NCBI RefSeq assembly: GCF_022712275.1
Contig: NZ_JALAGU010000045.1
Span: 1-53,599, forward strand
DNA from: Corynebacterium sp.
Lineage (GTDB): Bacteria > Actinomycetota > Actinomycetes > Mycobacteriales > Mycobacteriaceae
Direction: 5' to 3'
Length of the DNA stretch: 53,599 nucleotides
Shown: positions 32,858 to 41,711 of the stretch, in pieces
Numbering within the stretch: the stretch's first letter is position 1
Layout: each line of letters begins with the position of its first letter
Position numbers and translations under genes: made by a program
The notes under the pieces: model-generated
The model's database searches: none
What the model saw: the letters and a program-made list of their open reading frames with translations, nothing else
What the model was told of the DNA's origin: nothing

Positions 32858-33460
32858 CTACAGCACCCCGATGAAGTACAGCAGGATCAGCGGGATGAGG
32901 ATGACCAGGAAGACCGTGATCGCCCAGGTCGAGGAGATCACCCGGGACTCCATCATGTGCCGCGCCACCCAGGAGACGAACACCTGCGCGTCCAGGGGAA
33001 GGGACTGACCCGCACCCTCGAACTGCACGTGGATGTTCTTCATCGCCCCGGACTCGGACTTGAACTGGCCGATCTTCGTTGCCGCGGCAAGGTCCAGTTC
33101 CTCCTGCCCCGGACCGCCCTTACCACTGGCGTCGAGGATGATGAACTCCTTGCGTGACTCCTGGTGCACCACGACCTGGTGACGGTCGACCGTGCAGAGC
33201 ACGTTCTTCGACCGGCCGAAAGTCTCGGCGTCCCCGGTGGCGGTGAAGACCTGGGAACCGGTATCCGGCGAAGTCGTTGCACGCATCACCGGCTGCTTGC
33301 CGGCCTCCAGCTGCCAGGTGTCCCCGGCGAAACGGAGGGTGGCTGTGTCACGTTCGACACAGAACTCACCGACCCGCTCCATGTCAGCGACAGCACCGGC
33401 GTAGATCGGGAAGGTGTGACCGTCCGACGGCGCGGTCCAGCGGATGTCCGGATTCGGCAT
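32858..33460 (-). CDS. Unknown tail-anchored protein downstream of glyS
   Basis: This 200-residue protein has no signal peptide but ends in one hydrophobic helix (TWAITVFLVILIPLILLYFIGV) at the extreme C terminus, the layout of a tail-anchored protein. The body is soluble, with repeated beta-type segments (TLRFAGDTWQLEAGKQPVMR, HQVVVHQESRKEFIILDASG). No family is recognised. It starts 12 nt after the glyS stop and is therefore probably in the glyS operon. Confidence 0.72.
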   Translation of the reverse strand: MPNPDIRWTAPSDGHTFPIYAGAVADMERVGEFCVERDTATLRFAGDTWQLEAGKQPVMRATTSPDTGSQVFTATGDAETFGRSKNVLCTVDRHQVVVHQESRKEFIILDASGKGGPGQEELDLAAATKIGQFKSESGAMKNIHVQFEGAGQSLPLDAQVFVSWVARHMMESRVISSTWAITVFLVILIPLILLYFIGVL

Positions 33461-33472
33461 GTCTTGTCCGGA

Positions 33473-34855
33473 CTAGCAGCCGGCGAGCTCGGCAGCGAGG
33501 TAGCTCTGCAGCTTGTCGAGGCTGACGCGCTCCTGGCTCATCGTGTCGCGCTCCCGCACGGTCACCGCATTGTCCTCGAGGGTGTCGAAGTCGACGGTGA
33601 CGCAGAACGGGGTACCGATCTCGTCCTGGCGACGGTAGCGGCGACCGATGGCACCGGAGGTGTCGTAGTCGACGTTCCACAGCGCGCGGAGATCGTCGGC
33701 GATCTTCTCGGCTGTCGGGGTCAGCGTCTCCTTCTTGGACAACGGGAGCACGGCGACCTTCACCGGGGACAGCCGACGGTCCAGGCGCAGCACGACACGC
33801 TTGTCGACGCCGCCCTTGGTGTTCGGGGCCTCGTCCTCGGAGTAGGCGTCCACCAGGAAGGCCATCATGGCGCGGCCCAGGCCGGCGGCCGGCTCGATGA
33901 CGTAGGGGATCCAGCGCTCGCCGGTGGCCTGGTCGAAGAACGACAGGTCCTCACCGGAGTGCTCCATGTGGGTCTTCAGGTCGTAGTCGGTGCGGTTGGC
34001 GATGCCCTCCAGCTCACCCCACCTGGAACCCTGGAAACCGAAGGCGTACTCCACGTCCACGGTGCGCTTGGAGTAGTGGGACAGCTTCTCGGTCGGGTGC
34101 TCGAAAAGACGCAGGTTCTCCGGGTCGATGCCCAGGTTGACATACCAGTTGTACCGGTCGTCGATCCACTGCTGGTGCCATTCCTCGTCCTCACCCGGCT
34201 TGACGAAGAACTCCATCTCCATCTGCTCGAACTCGCGGGTACGGAAGATGAAGTTGCCCGGGGTGATCTCGTTGCGGAAGGACTTACCCGTGTTCGCGAT
34301 ACCGAACGGCGGCTTCTGCCGGGACGCACCCATGACGTTCTTGAAGTTGATGAAGATGCCCTGGGCGGTCTCCGGACGCAGGTAGTGCAGACCCTCCTTG
34401 TCGTCCACCGGACCCAGGTAGGTCTTCAGCAGACCGGAGAAGGCCTTCGGCTCAGTCCACTTGCCGGGCTGGCCGGTCTCCGGGTCGTTGATGTCCGCCA
34501 GGCCGTTGGGGGCCTCGTGGCCGTGCTTCTCCTCGTAGGCCTCGAGGAGGTGGTCGGCGCGGTAGCGCTTGTGGGTGTAGAGGGACTCGACCAGCGGGTC
34601 GGTGAAGACCTCGACGTGACCGGAGGCTTCCCAGACCTGACGCGGCTGGATGACGGAGGTGTCCACACCGACGACATCCTTGCGGGAGGTCACCATGTGA
34701 CGCCACCACTGACGCTTGATGTTCTCCTTGAGCTCCACACCCAGGGGGCCGTAGTCCCAGGCGGAGCGGGTACCGCCGTAGATCTCGCCGGCCGGGAAGA
34801 CCAGGCCTCTGCGCTTACAGAGGTTGACGACGGTATCGATGCTGCTGGACGCCAT
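33473..34855 (-). CDS. glyS: Glycyl-tRNA synthetase, alpha2 type
   Basis: This 460-residue class II synthetase charges tRNA-Gly. It has the eukaryote/archaea-like homodimeric form used by actinobacteria, with motif 2 FRNEITPGNFIFRTREFEQM, the glycine-binding region EPAAGLGRAMMAF near the C-terminal part of the catalytic core, and an anticodon-binding domain (VKVAVLPLSKK). The ATG at 34855 is chosen because the family starts with SIDTVVNLCKRRG. GAGGAG lies 14 nt upstream. No T-box leader precedes it; the RNA structure upstream is the 6C RNA. Confidence 0.95.
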   Translation of the reverse strand: MASSSIDTVVNLCKRRGLVFPAGEIYGGTRSAWDYGPLGVELKENIKRQWWRHMVTSRKDVVGVDTSVIQPRQVWEASGHVEVFTDPLVESLYTHKRYRADHLLEAYEEKHGHEAPNGLADINDPETGQPGKWTEPKAFSGLLKTYLGPVDDKEGLHYLRPETAQGIFINFKNVMGASRQKPPFGIANTGKSFRNEITPGNFIFRTREFEQMEMEFFVKPGEDEEWHQQWIDDRYNWYVNLGIDPENLRLFEHPTEKLSHYSKRTVDVEYAFGFQGSRWGELEGIANRTDYDLKTHMEHSGEDLSFFDQATGERWIPYVIEPAAGLGRAMMAFLVDAYSEDEAPNTKGGVDKRVVLRLDRRLSPVKVAVLPLSKKETLTPTAEKIADDLRALWNVDYDTSGAIGRRYRRQDEIGTPFCVTVDFDTLEDNAVTVRERDTMSQERVSLDKLQSYLAAELAGC

Positions 34856-34961
34856 GTGTTTCGGCACGCTCCTCGAGAGGCTCACGGTGGATAATCAGGA
34901 CCATCCTACCGGGGTTCCACGCCGAAGCCACTTCCCGGGGTACCCACCGGAAGAAGGCATT

Positions 34962-35092
34962 AAAAAAGGGCCCGCGAAGTTGGGGGGGATTATCGCGGGC
35001 CCCGGCCACGCTGTCCTCGAAAGGATGGGGCCTTGTCCCCCGTAAAGTGGCCGCGGGCGTTGGGGGGGGTTAACGCCCGCGACCGGGGAACT
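34962..35092 (-). ncRNA. 6C small RNA
   Basis: Read on the minus strand, two hairpins carry runs of cytosines in their loops, the defining feature of the actinobacterial 6C RNA. The first is GCGGGCGTT-T/A-C8-AACGCCCGC (35080-35053), with 8 Cs in the loop. The second is GGGCCCGCGA with 7 Cs in its loop and TCGCGGGCCC (35002-34968), followed by TTTTTT as terminator (34967-34962). A sigma-A-like promoter lies just upstream. The 6C RNA acts in trans on mRNAs through its C-rich loops in mycobacteria. Its place between zur and glyS gives an independent small RNA gene. The 5' end (about 35092) is inferred from the -10 box. Confidence 0.92.
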
Positions 35093-35098
35093 GCCACT

Positions 35099-35127
35099 AA
35101 TCTACGTTCCCCCGTGATGTCTGTCAA
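35099..35127 (-). promoter_or_regulatory. Promoter of the 6C RNA
   Basis: On the minus strand consensus -35 TTGACA (35127-35122) is separated by exactly 17 bp from -10 TAGATT (35104-35099), placing transcription start near 35092. It is among the best promoter matches in the window, fitting an abundant RNA. Confidence 0.88.
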
Positions 35128-35159
35128 ATACATCGTGCGGGGGTTAGGGTGGGGTCATC

Positions 35160-35588
35160 ATGGACACCGCACGAGACACCACAGGCGCCCTCCCCCGCAT
35201 CGGTCAACGCACCACGAAACAGCGCACCGCGGTGGTCGAGGCACTCGCTGAACTGACCAGTTTCACCAGCGCCCAGGACATCCACTCCGCCCTCACCACC
35301 GACGGCCGTAAAGTGGGCCTGACCACGGTGTACCGCACCCTCCAGCAGCTCACTGCGGCAGGCATGGTCGATACTCTCCAGGACGATTCCGGGGAGATGC
35401 TCTACCGCAGCTGCACCACCGACCACCACCATCACCACCTGGTCTGCACCTCCTGCCGCAAGACCGTCGAGATCGACGGCGGACCGGTCGAGTCCTGGGC
35501 CGCCACGGTCGCTGCGGAACACGGGTTCACCGTCACCGGCCACACCGCCGATGTCTTCGGTCTGTGCCCGGACTGCGCTAACCGGTAG
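35160..35588 (+). CDS. zur: Fur-family zinc uptake regulator
   Basis: This 142-residue repressor has a winged helix (TTKQRTAVVEALAELTSFTS ... KVGLTTVYRTLQQL) and a dimerisation domain with metal ligands HHHHHLVCTSC and FGLCPDC (structural Cys4 zinc). The regulatory zinc would come from the His cluster. In corynebacteria the Zur gene lies near glyS, supporting this over Fur. A TAGGGT lies 9 nt before the ATG. It converges with the VIT1-type gene with an 11-bp overlap of the 3' ends. Confidence 0.9.
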   Translation: MDTARDTTGALPRIGQRTTKQRTAVVEALAELTSFTSAQDIHSALTTDGRKVGLTTVYRTLQQLTAAGMVDTLQDDSGEMLYRSCTTDHHHHHLVCTSCRKTVEIDGGPVESWAATVAAEHGFTVTGHTADVFGLCPDCANR

Positions 35589-36693
35589 CGACGTCGAAGA
35601 CGCTGCCCAGCGCGAAGGTCACGGCCGCCGCCCCCAGACCGATCGCCAGCTGACGCAGCGCGCGCATCAGCGGGGGCTTCCCGGACAGCAGGCCCACCAG
35701 AGCACCGGTACACAGCAGCGCGATACCGACGAGCACCGCGGCCACCACCATCGAGCCCAGCCCGGTCATGCCGAAGATCAGCGGCAGCACCGGGATCACC
35801 GATCCTCCCGCGAAACACAGGAAGCTCGACAGGGCCGCAGACAGACCGGACCCGCCCTGCTCGATCTCGACCCGGGGCACCTCCGCCTCAGCCTCACCGT
35901 CGGTGTCCACGGCAAGGGCGTCGTTGACGTCACTCATCCGCTCGAAGACGAGGTGCGCCTTCTGCTGCGCCTCCTCCGGTTCCATGCCGCGGGCCCGGTA
36001 GACCAGTTCCAGCTCGTTGCGCTCCACGTCCAACTTCGGCAGCGCCTCCTTCGTCCCCGGGTCCGGGATGGACGCGTCCAGCAGCTCCTTCTGGGAGGTC
36101 ACCGACACGTACTCCCCGGCCGCCATCGACAGCGCACCGGAGAGCAGGCCGGCGATACCGGCGGCGAGCATCGTCGACTGCCCCGCCCCTGCGCCGTACA
36201 TGCCCAGCACAAGGGCGAAGTTGGAGACCAGGCCGTCATTCGCACCGAAGATCGCCGCCCGGAAGTCACCGGACATCCGCGAGCGGCCACGCGTCGCCAG
36301 TCCACGGACGATCTCGGCGTGGATCTTCTCGTCGGCGGCCATCGTCGCCAGTTCATCGCTGCGCTCGGAGTCCGTGAGGTAGTTGTTGCGGTCCTCGGCG
36401 GACTGCATGAGCGCCAGGACGAACACAGACCCGAACCGCCGGGCCATCCACGCGGTCATCCGGGTGCGCAGGCTGGCACGCAGCGGCAGCCCGACCTCGT
36501 CGCCCAGCCTGTCCCGCCAGTACTGCTCGTGGCGCGACTCCGCCTCCGCGATACCGAGCAGGATCTCGCGCTCCTCACCGGTCTTCTTCCGGGCGAGCTC
36601 GCGGTACACCGCCCCCTCGGCACGCTCATCGGCGAGGTAACGGCGCCACCGCCTGAGTTCCTGTTTCGTGGGCTGACTCTCCGGCTCCGTCAT
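35578..36693 (-). CDS. Ferritin-like/VIT1 fusion iron or manganese exporter (MbfA-like)
   Basis: This 371-residue fusion has an N-terminal rubrerythrin/ferritin-like four-helix domain (about 1-145), with E-x-x-H style ligands in EAESRHEQYWRDR and DEKIHAEIV, followed by a VIT1/CCC1 transporter domain (about 150-371): FGANDGLVSNFALVLGM, SGALSMAAGEYVS, and three to four more helices. Such proteins oxidise or sense iron in the first domain and export it in the second. Metal specificity is inferred. Its start overlaps the uppS stop by 4 nt. Confidence 0.88.
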   Translation of the reverse strand: MTEPESQPTKQELRRWRRYLADERAEGAVYRELARKKTGEEREILLGIAEAESRHEQYWRDRLGDEVGLPLRASLRTRMTAWMARRFGSVFVLALMQSAEDRNNYLTDSERSDELATMAADEKIHAEIVRGLATRGRSRMSGDFRAAIFGANDGLVSNFALVLGMYGAGAGQSTMLAAGIAGLLSGALSMAAGEYVSVTSQKELLDASIPDPGTKEALPKLDVERNELELVYRARGMEPEEAQQKAHLVFERMSDVNDALAVDTDGEAEAEVPRVEIEQGGSGLSAALSSFLCFAGGSVIPVLPLIFGMTGLGSMVVAAVLVGIALLCTGALVGLLSGKPPLMRALRQLAIGLGAAAVTFALGSVFDVATG

Positions 36694-37427
36694 TTCACAC
36701 CTCCGAAGCGTCGGTCACGCCGCGCGTACTCGTACACGGCGTCCTTCAGGTCCGCCCGCGTGTAGTCCGGGAACAGCACGTCCTGGTACACCATCTCGGC
36801 GTAGGCGGACTGCCACAGCAGGAAGTTCGAGATGCGCTGCTCTCCGGAGGGACGCAGGAACAGGTCGACGTCCGGCAGGCCCGGCTCATCGAGGTAGTTC
36901 TCGACGACCTTCTCGTTGACTTCACGGGGCTTCAGCTTCCCGGCGGCGACATCACCGGCGATCGCCCGGGCGGCGTCCGTCAGCTCGGCGCGTCCGCCGT
37001 AGTTCACACACATCACGAGGGTCATCTTCGTGTTGTCCTTCGTCTGTTCCTCGGCCTTCTCCAGCTCCGAGATCACCGACCGCCACAGGCGGGGACGCCG
37101 CCCTGCCCACCGCACGCGCACACCCTTGGCGTCCAGCTCGTCCCGGCGCCGCCGCAGCACGTCCCGGTTGAAGCCCATGAGGAAGCGCACCTCGTCGGCG
37201 CTGCGCCGCCAGTTCTCCGTGGAGAAGGCGTAGGCACTGAGCACGTCCACCCCCAGCTCCAGGCACTCGTCGACCATGTCCATGAGCACGGCCTCGCCCC
37301 GCTTGTGCCCCTCGGTGCGCGGCAGCCCCTGCTGCGTTGCCCACCTGCCGTTACCGTCCATCACCAGGGCGATGTGGCGGGGAATCAGTTCGGCGGGGAT
37401 CTCGGGGCGCGACTCGGAGGCATTCAC
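36690..37427 (-). CDS. uppS: Isoprenyl diphosphate synthase (undecaprenyl/decaprenyl)
   Basis: This protein is 245 residues from the GTG at 37427. It adds isopentenyl units in cis to give the polyprenyl diphosphate carrier for peptidoglycan and arabinogalactan. It shows the cis-prenyltransferase motifs HIALVMDGNGRWATQQG, EGHKRG, AFSTENWRRS and LFLRPSGEQRISNFLLWQS. The GTG fits the family N terminus (ESRPEIPAELIPRH); the longer frame runs into recO. A gap of 11 nt to recO indicates one operon. Confidence 0.95.
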   Translation of the reverse strand: MNASESRPEIPAELIPRHIALVMDGNGRWATQQGLPRTEGHKRGEAVLMDMVDECLELGVDVLSAYAFSTENWRRSADEVRFLMGFNRDVLRRRRDELDAKGVRVRWAGRRPRLWRSVISELEKAEEQTKDNTKMTLVMCVNYGGRAELTDAARAIAGDVAAGKLKPREVNEKVVENYLDEPGLPDVDLFLRPSGEQRISNFLLWQSAYAEMVYQDVLFPDYTRADLKDAVYEYARRDRRFGGVK

Positions 37428-37438
37428 GGCACCTGAGT

Positions 37439-38221
37439 CTACAGGGCCGCGTAGGCCGGACAGCCGCTCTCCGTCTGGTACCTGGTGTGTGCCAGCAGCA
37501 GCCGGTGGGAGGACGCCAGGATCTGCGTTCCCCCTGGCGATGCCGCCAGTTCGGCCACCGACGTGACCCGCCCGTGCGCCAGCCACCACAGCGCACGCAC
37601 CGCCGCGGGATCGGGCTCCACGGCCCCCGGCGGCCGGCAGCGCACGCACACCGCTCCTCCGGCGTGCGGGTGGAACGCCCGGTGCGGTCCGACCGCCCCG
37701 CACTGGGCGCAGTCCACCAGGGAGGGAGCCCAACCGGCGACCTCCAGCACCTGCAGCACCAGCCGGTCCGCCTGGGTCCGGGGTGGCATTGGCGAGACCG
37801 CGAGGTCCGACAGTGCAGCGTCCAGCAGGTCGAAGGTCCGGGTGGCGTCCTCCCCCTCCCCGTAGTCCCCACGGACCGTCAGTTCGGCGATCTCCAGCAT
37901 CGCCACCGCGGCGTAGTACCGGTCGACGTCCGCGACGATCGCCGGCGCGTAGGTTCGCACTGCGGCAGTGTCGGACAGGGTCGCCAGACCACCGTCGGTC
38001 TTCGCCCGGTTGCGGCCCGGATAGATCAGCACGTCCACCCGGCAGAACCGGTCGAGCCGGGCACCGAACCGCGACTTCGTCCGGCGCACCCCCTTGGCCA
38101 CCCCACGTACGATGCCGTGGTGACGGGTGAGCAGGACGATGATCTGGTCGGCCTCACCCAGGTCATGGGTACGGACGACGAAGGCCTCGTCCCGGTAGTT
38201 GGGACGAGGCGCACGTGACAT
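37439..38221 (-). CDS. recO: DNA repair protein RecO
   Basis: This 260-residue protein has an OB-fold N terminus (EAFVVRTHDLGEADQIIVLL), a middle helical domain and a zinc site C-A-Q-C ... C-V-R-C (about 160-190). RecO loads RecA onto SSB-coated DNA with RecR. The ATG at 38221 matches the family start; upstream in-frame codons overlap the next gene. It is followed closely by uppS. Confidence 0.93.
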   Translation of the reverse strand: MSRAPRPNYRDEAFVVRTHDLGEADQIIVLLTRHHGIVRGVAKGVRRTKSRFGARLDRFCRVDVLIYPGRNRAKTDGGLATLSDTAAVRTYAPAIVADVDRYYAAVAMLEIAELTVRGDYGEGEDATRTFDLLDAALSDLAVSPMPPRTQADRLVLQVLEVAGWAPSLVDCAQCGAVGPHRAFHPHAGGAVCVRCRPPGAVEPDPAAVRALWWLAHGRVTSVAELAASPGGTQILASSHRLLLAHTRYQTESGCPAYAAL

Positions 38222-38231
38222 GAATCCCAGT

Positions 38232-38729
38232 CTAGTTCCCTGCCTCGCGGCGCGCGGTGCGCTGGTCGATATTCTGCGCCGCCTGAGCAATTCGGATATT
38301 CGACAGGTAGAATTCGAGCATCATTCGCATGGTCATCAGGGTGAACAATGCTCCCAGAGTGAGGACAGCGGCGATGACGAGACCGAGGAACGCGCCCCCT
38401 GCACCGATCTCGTTCGCCAAGCCGACTATGACGACCAGCGCATAGATCGCCCACACCAGGGCAATGAAAGCAAAACCCAGGACGTAGGCGAACTTGATGA
38501 TCGACGGAGTTGCGTATTTGGTGAAGCTGAAATCGAACAGAGCACCCCAGAATCTGTCCTGGCCGCCCCCCGACTGCACTCCGGGGTAACCACCGTACCC
38601 TGGCTGATACTGGGCGTACTGCTGGTATTCGGGATACTGCGGGTACTGACCGGTCCGAGGATCCAGCCCCCACTGCCCGTTGCCCTCGGAGCCCTCTGAA
38701 TTGCCTGACTGATTTTCGGGGTTTGTCAT
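38232..38729 (-). CDS. DUF4282 membrane protein
   Basis: This 165-residue protein has a Gln/Tyr/Gly-rich, intrinsically disordered N terminus (1-55, with PQYPEYQQYAQYQPGYGGYP) followed by the DUF4282 core with two transmembrane helices (YVLGFAFIALVWAIYALVVI and FLGLVIAAVLTLGALFTL). The function is unknown. It ends 10 bp before the recO start. The region 38730-38828 upstream is AT-richer and probably holds the promoter. Confidence 0.8.
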   Translation of the reverse strand: MTNPENQSGNSEGSEGNGQWGLDPRTGQYPQYPEYQQYAQYQPGYGGYPGVQSGGGQDRFWGALFDFSFTKYATPSIIKFAYVLGFAFIALVWAIYALVVIVGLANEIGAGGAFLGLVIAAVLTLGALFTLMTMRMMLEFYLSNIRIAQAAQNIDQRTARREAGN

Positions 38730-38828
38730 AGCCCGTCCCTTCTTTTCTGACGAGGAAATACTGTCAGAATAGAATCTAGCTGATACCCAGCCAATCGCAA
38801 CAAGGAACCCCGTCTTACAGCATCGTGG

Positions 38829-39806
38829 TCAGAACCCGAGCTTGCCGAGCTGCTTCGGGTCGGACTGCCAGTTCTTCGCGACCTTCATCCGCAGGTCGAG
38901 GAAGACATTCTGACCCAGCAGATCGATGAGCGACTTCCGCGAGTTGTGGATGATCCGGCCCCACCGACGGTTGTCCTTGCCACGGAGGATCCGCTTCTGG
39001 CCCTCCCGCTCGAGGAAGATCACGGCGTGGACCTCGAGGACGCCCTCGCGCTCCTCGGAGGGGAAGACCTCGTCGATCTGCACGGCCACCGAGTGCGGCA
39101 GCTCGTCGTGCAGGCCGGACAGGGCGGCCTCGCGGATCAGCTCGGACATGCGGGTGTCGCGGTCATCGTCGGTGATGTGGTCGTCGGGGTAGAACTTCGG
39201 GCCCTCCGGCAGCTGCCCGGTGATGACGTCGAGCAGGACGTCCAGCTGCACCTGCTCCTTGGCGGAGACCGGGATGACCTCACCTCCGTCCAGCAGATCG
39301 TGCAGCTCCATGAGCTGTGCGCCGACCTGGTCCTTGGACGCCTTGTCGAGCTTGGTGACGATGCCGATGACCGGGGTCTTCGGTGCCGAGGCCCGCACCG
39401 CGTCGAGGATCCAGCGGTCACCGGGTCCGATCTTCTCGTCGGCGGGGATACACAGGCCGATGACGTCGACGTCGGCGTAGGTCTCCTTGACAACCTCGTT
39501 GAGTCGCTCACCGAGCAGGGTGCGCGGCCGGTGCAGACCCGGGGTGTCGACGACGATGACCTGGGAGTCCGGCCGGTGGACGATGCCGCGGATCGGGTGC
39601 CGGGTCGTCTCCGGCTGATCGGCGGTGATGGCGATCTTCTCACCGACCAGGGCATTGGTCAGCGTGGACTTGCCGGTGTTCGGCCGGCCCACGAAGCTCA
39701 CGAAGCCGCTGCGGAAACCCTCCGGCGCACTGAAGTCGACCGGTGCCGCGGCAGCGTCCGGCAGGTCCTCCGGGATCTCGGGGAAGTCGAAACTGTCACT
39801 GCTCAT
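38829..39806 (-). CDS. era: GTPase Era
   Basis: This 325-residue GTPase chaperones 30S subunit assembly by binding 16S rRNA near its 3' end. G1 GRPNTGKST (about residue 40), G3 DTPGLHRPR, G4 TKLD and a C-terminal KH domain (VFLEREGQKRILRGKDNRRWGRI) are all present. About 30 extra acidic residues precede the GTPase domain. It overlaps the corC stop by 11 nt, making it the last gene of the phoH-ybeY-corC-era run. Confidence 0.95.
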   Translation of the reverse strand: MSSDSFDFPEIPEDLPDAAAAPVDFSAPEGFRSGFVSFVGRPNTGKSTLTNALVGEKIAITADQPETTRHPIRGIVHRPDSQVIVVDTPGLHRPRTLLGERLNEVVKETYADVDVIGLCIPADEKIGPGDRWILDAVRASAPKTPVIGIVTKLDKASKDQVGAQLMELHDLLDGGEVIPVSAKEQVQLDVLLDVITGQLPEGPKFYPDDHITDDDRDTRMSELIREAALSGLHDELPHSVAVQIDEVFPSEEREGVLEVHAVIFLEREGQKRILRGKDNRRWGRIIHNSRKSLIDLLGQNVFLDLRMKVAKNWQSDPKQLGKLGF

Positions 39807-41163
39807 CGGTTGCTCCGTTGTCTGTGCCTGTCGCGCTGTTCACGCTGATGTCGTCACTCTCCTCGGACCGTACCGGCCCGGTCACCACAATGGTGCGTAC
39901 CTTGATCCTGCCACGTCGGTCCCGACCACCCTCACACACGAGGTGCAGTCCGGCGACATCGACCTCCGCGCCCGGCAGCGGGACGCGGTCGAGTTCGAAG
40001 GCCACGAGACCGGCAACGGTCTCGACATCCTCGTACTCCTCCTCGTCGAACTCCACACCGGTGTCCTCGTAGAGCTTCCGCAGGTCGTCGAGACTGAGCC
40101 ACGGGACCACTCGGAACTCGCCGGGGCCGAGGTCCTCGACATCGCCGACATCGTCGCTGTCGTACTCGTCGCTGATCTCACCGACGATCTCCTCGAGGAT
40201 GTCCTCGATGCTCACCAGCCCCGAGGTTCCGCCGTACTCGTCGACCAGCACGGCGATGTGGATCTGGTCGCGCTGCATGTCCTCCAGCAGGTCGGCCAGC
40301 ATCCGGGAGTCCGGAACGAAGAACGGCGCACGCATGAGCTCGCTGACCGGAGCCGAACGCTGCTCGGCCGGGGCATCGAAGGTCGCGGTGACGAGGTCCT
40401 TGAGGTACACCACGCCGACGACGTCGTCGACGCTCTCCCCGACCACCGGCACACGCGACAGTCCGGACCGGATGCACAGCCGCGTCGCCTGGTCGGCGGA
40501 CTTGTGCTGCTCGATCCACACCATCTCCGGCCGCGGCACCATCACCGCACGCGCGGTCGTGGTCCCCAGGTCGAAGACGGACTGGATCATCTTCTGCTCG
40601 TCGACCTCCACGACACCGCGCTCCGAGGCGATGTCCACGGCTTCGCGCAGCTCGATCTCCGAGGCGAACGGGCCTGCCTTCAGTGCACCACCACCTGCGA
40701 ACAGGCCACCGACACGGATGAGCAGCCGGGAGAACGGTGACAGGATCTTCGCCGACACCAGCAGCACCGGCGCCGCCTTCAGCGACAGGGAGTAGGGGTT
40801 GCGGCGTCCCGCAGTCCGCGAGATGACGCCGACAATGACGTAGATCAGCAGGGACGCCACGACCACCGCCACGGCGACGGCCCATCCCGTGGGCTCGATG
40901 AGGTCCTCGGCGACGATGGTCACCAGGACCGCGGCACCGGCCTCCAGCACGGTGCGGATGAGCACCAGGAGGTTGATGTGGTCGGGTCGGTTGTCGATGA
41001 CCCGCTGCAGCCGGGCCGCCCCGGGGCGTTCATCCTTGACGAGCGACTCGACGCGGGCGACCGAGAGCTGCGCGAGCGCGGTCTCCACCGAGGAGACCAC
41101 GCCGGCCACCGGCACCACCACGGCGGCGACGGCGAGCAGGACGACAAGGGTGAGACCGGTCAT
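39796..41163 (-). CDS. CorC/HlyC-family CBS-domain membrane protein
   Basis: This 455-residue protein has a CNNM/DUF21 transmembrane region (about 1-145), two CBS domains (about 195-330: VMVPRPEMVWIEQHKSADQA, then LMRAPFFVPDSRMLADLLED) and a C-terminal CorC/HlyC domain (DRVPLPGAEVDVAGLHLVCE). It is an inner-membrane protein linked to magnesium/cobalt handling or efflux. Its position between ybeY and era is conserved in actinobacteria. It overlaps ybeY by 4 nt and era by 11 nt. Confidence 0.9.
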   Translation of the reverse strand: MTGLTLVVLLAVAAVVVPVAGVVSSVETALAQLSVARVESLVKDERPGAARLQRVIDNRPDHINLLVLIRTVLEAGAAVLVTIVAEDLIEPTGWAVAVAVVVASLLIYVIVGVISRTAGRRNPYSLSLKAAPVLLVSAKILSPFSRLLIRVGGLFAGGGALKAGPFASEIELREAVDIASERGVVEVDEQKMIQSVFDLGTTTARAVMVPRPEMVWIEQHKSADQATRLCIRSGLSRVPVVGESVDDVVGVVYLKDLVTATFDAPAEQRSAPVSELMRAPFFVPDSRMLADLLEDMQRDQIHIAVLVDEYGGTSGLVSIEDILEEIVGEISDEYDSDDVGDVEDLGPGEFRVVPWLSLDDLRKLYEDTGVEFDEEEYEDVETVAGLVAFELDRVPLPGAEVDVAGLHLVCEGGRDRRGRIKVRTIVVTGPVRSEESDDISVNSATGTDNGATDEQ

Positions 41164-41711
41164 GAGTCGGCGGAATCGTCTCTCTCCGCGGCGGTCGGGA
41201 ACGCCCCGGCTCCGGTGGGCTTCGGTGCGAAGCTCACGCCCCGTTCCTCCTGGGAGTCGTACCAGTTGGCGAGGATCTCGTTCTGCAGCGCGAACATGCG
41301 CTGCTCCTCCTCCGGCACGACATGGTCGAAACCGAGAAGATGGAGGACGCCGTGCACGGTGAGCAGGTCGAGCTCATGGGCCAGCGGGTGGCCGGCCTTG
41401 TTCGCCTGCCCCTGGGCGAACTCGGGGCACAGCATGATGTCGCCGAGCACTCCGGGTCCCGGCGGCGGACCGTCCTTGCGTCCCCAGCCCGGGGTGAGCT
41501 CATCCATCGGGAAGCTCATCACGTCGGTCGGGCCGGGCAGGTCGAGCCAGCGCAGGTGCAGGTCAGCGATGGTCTCCAGGTCCACGATGTGGATCGAGAG
41601 TTCCGCGCTGGAGTGGACGTCCAGGCTCCACAGGGCGAAGCGGGCGACATCGATGAGCTCCTCCTCGTTCACCTCGCCCATGCCGGACTCGTTGTAGACC
41701 TCGATGCTCAT
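41160..41711 (-). CDS. ybeY: Endoribonuclease YbeY
   Basis: This 183-residue zinc enzyme has the family motif HGVLHLLGFDH (H3 zinc site), preceded by LGDIMLCPEFA. It matures the 3' end of 16S rRNA and takes part in ribosome quality control. It overlaps phoH and corC by 4 nt each, so the three are translationally coupled. Confidence 0.95.
   Translation of the reverse strand: MSIEVYNESGMGEVNEEELIDVARFALWSLDVHSSAELSIHIVDLETIADLHLRWLDLPGPTDVMSFPMDELTPGWGRKDGPPPGPGVLGDIMLCPEFAQGQANKAGHPLAHELDLLTVHGVLHLLGFDHVVPEEEQRMFALQNEILANWYDSQEERGVSFAPKPTGAGAFPTAAERDDSADS

Noticed and set aside
33164..34894. A 576-codon plus-strand frame opposite glyS
   Set aside because: Leu/Val/Gly-rich shadow of glyS without ribosome site or domains.
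34962..35092. T-box or attenuator controlling glyS
   Set aside because: No T-box sequence or specifier loop is present. Both hairpins have C-run loops and a separate promoter, which fits the 6C RNA, and the T-run ends the transcript 107 bp before glyS.
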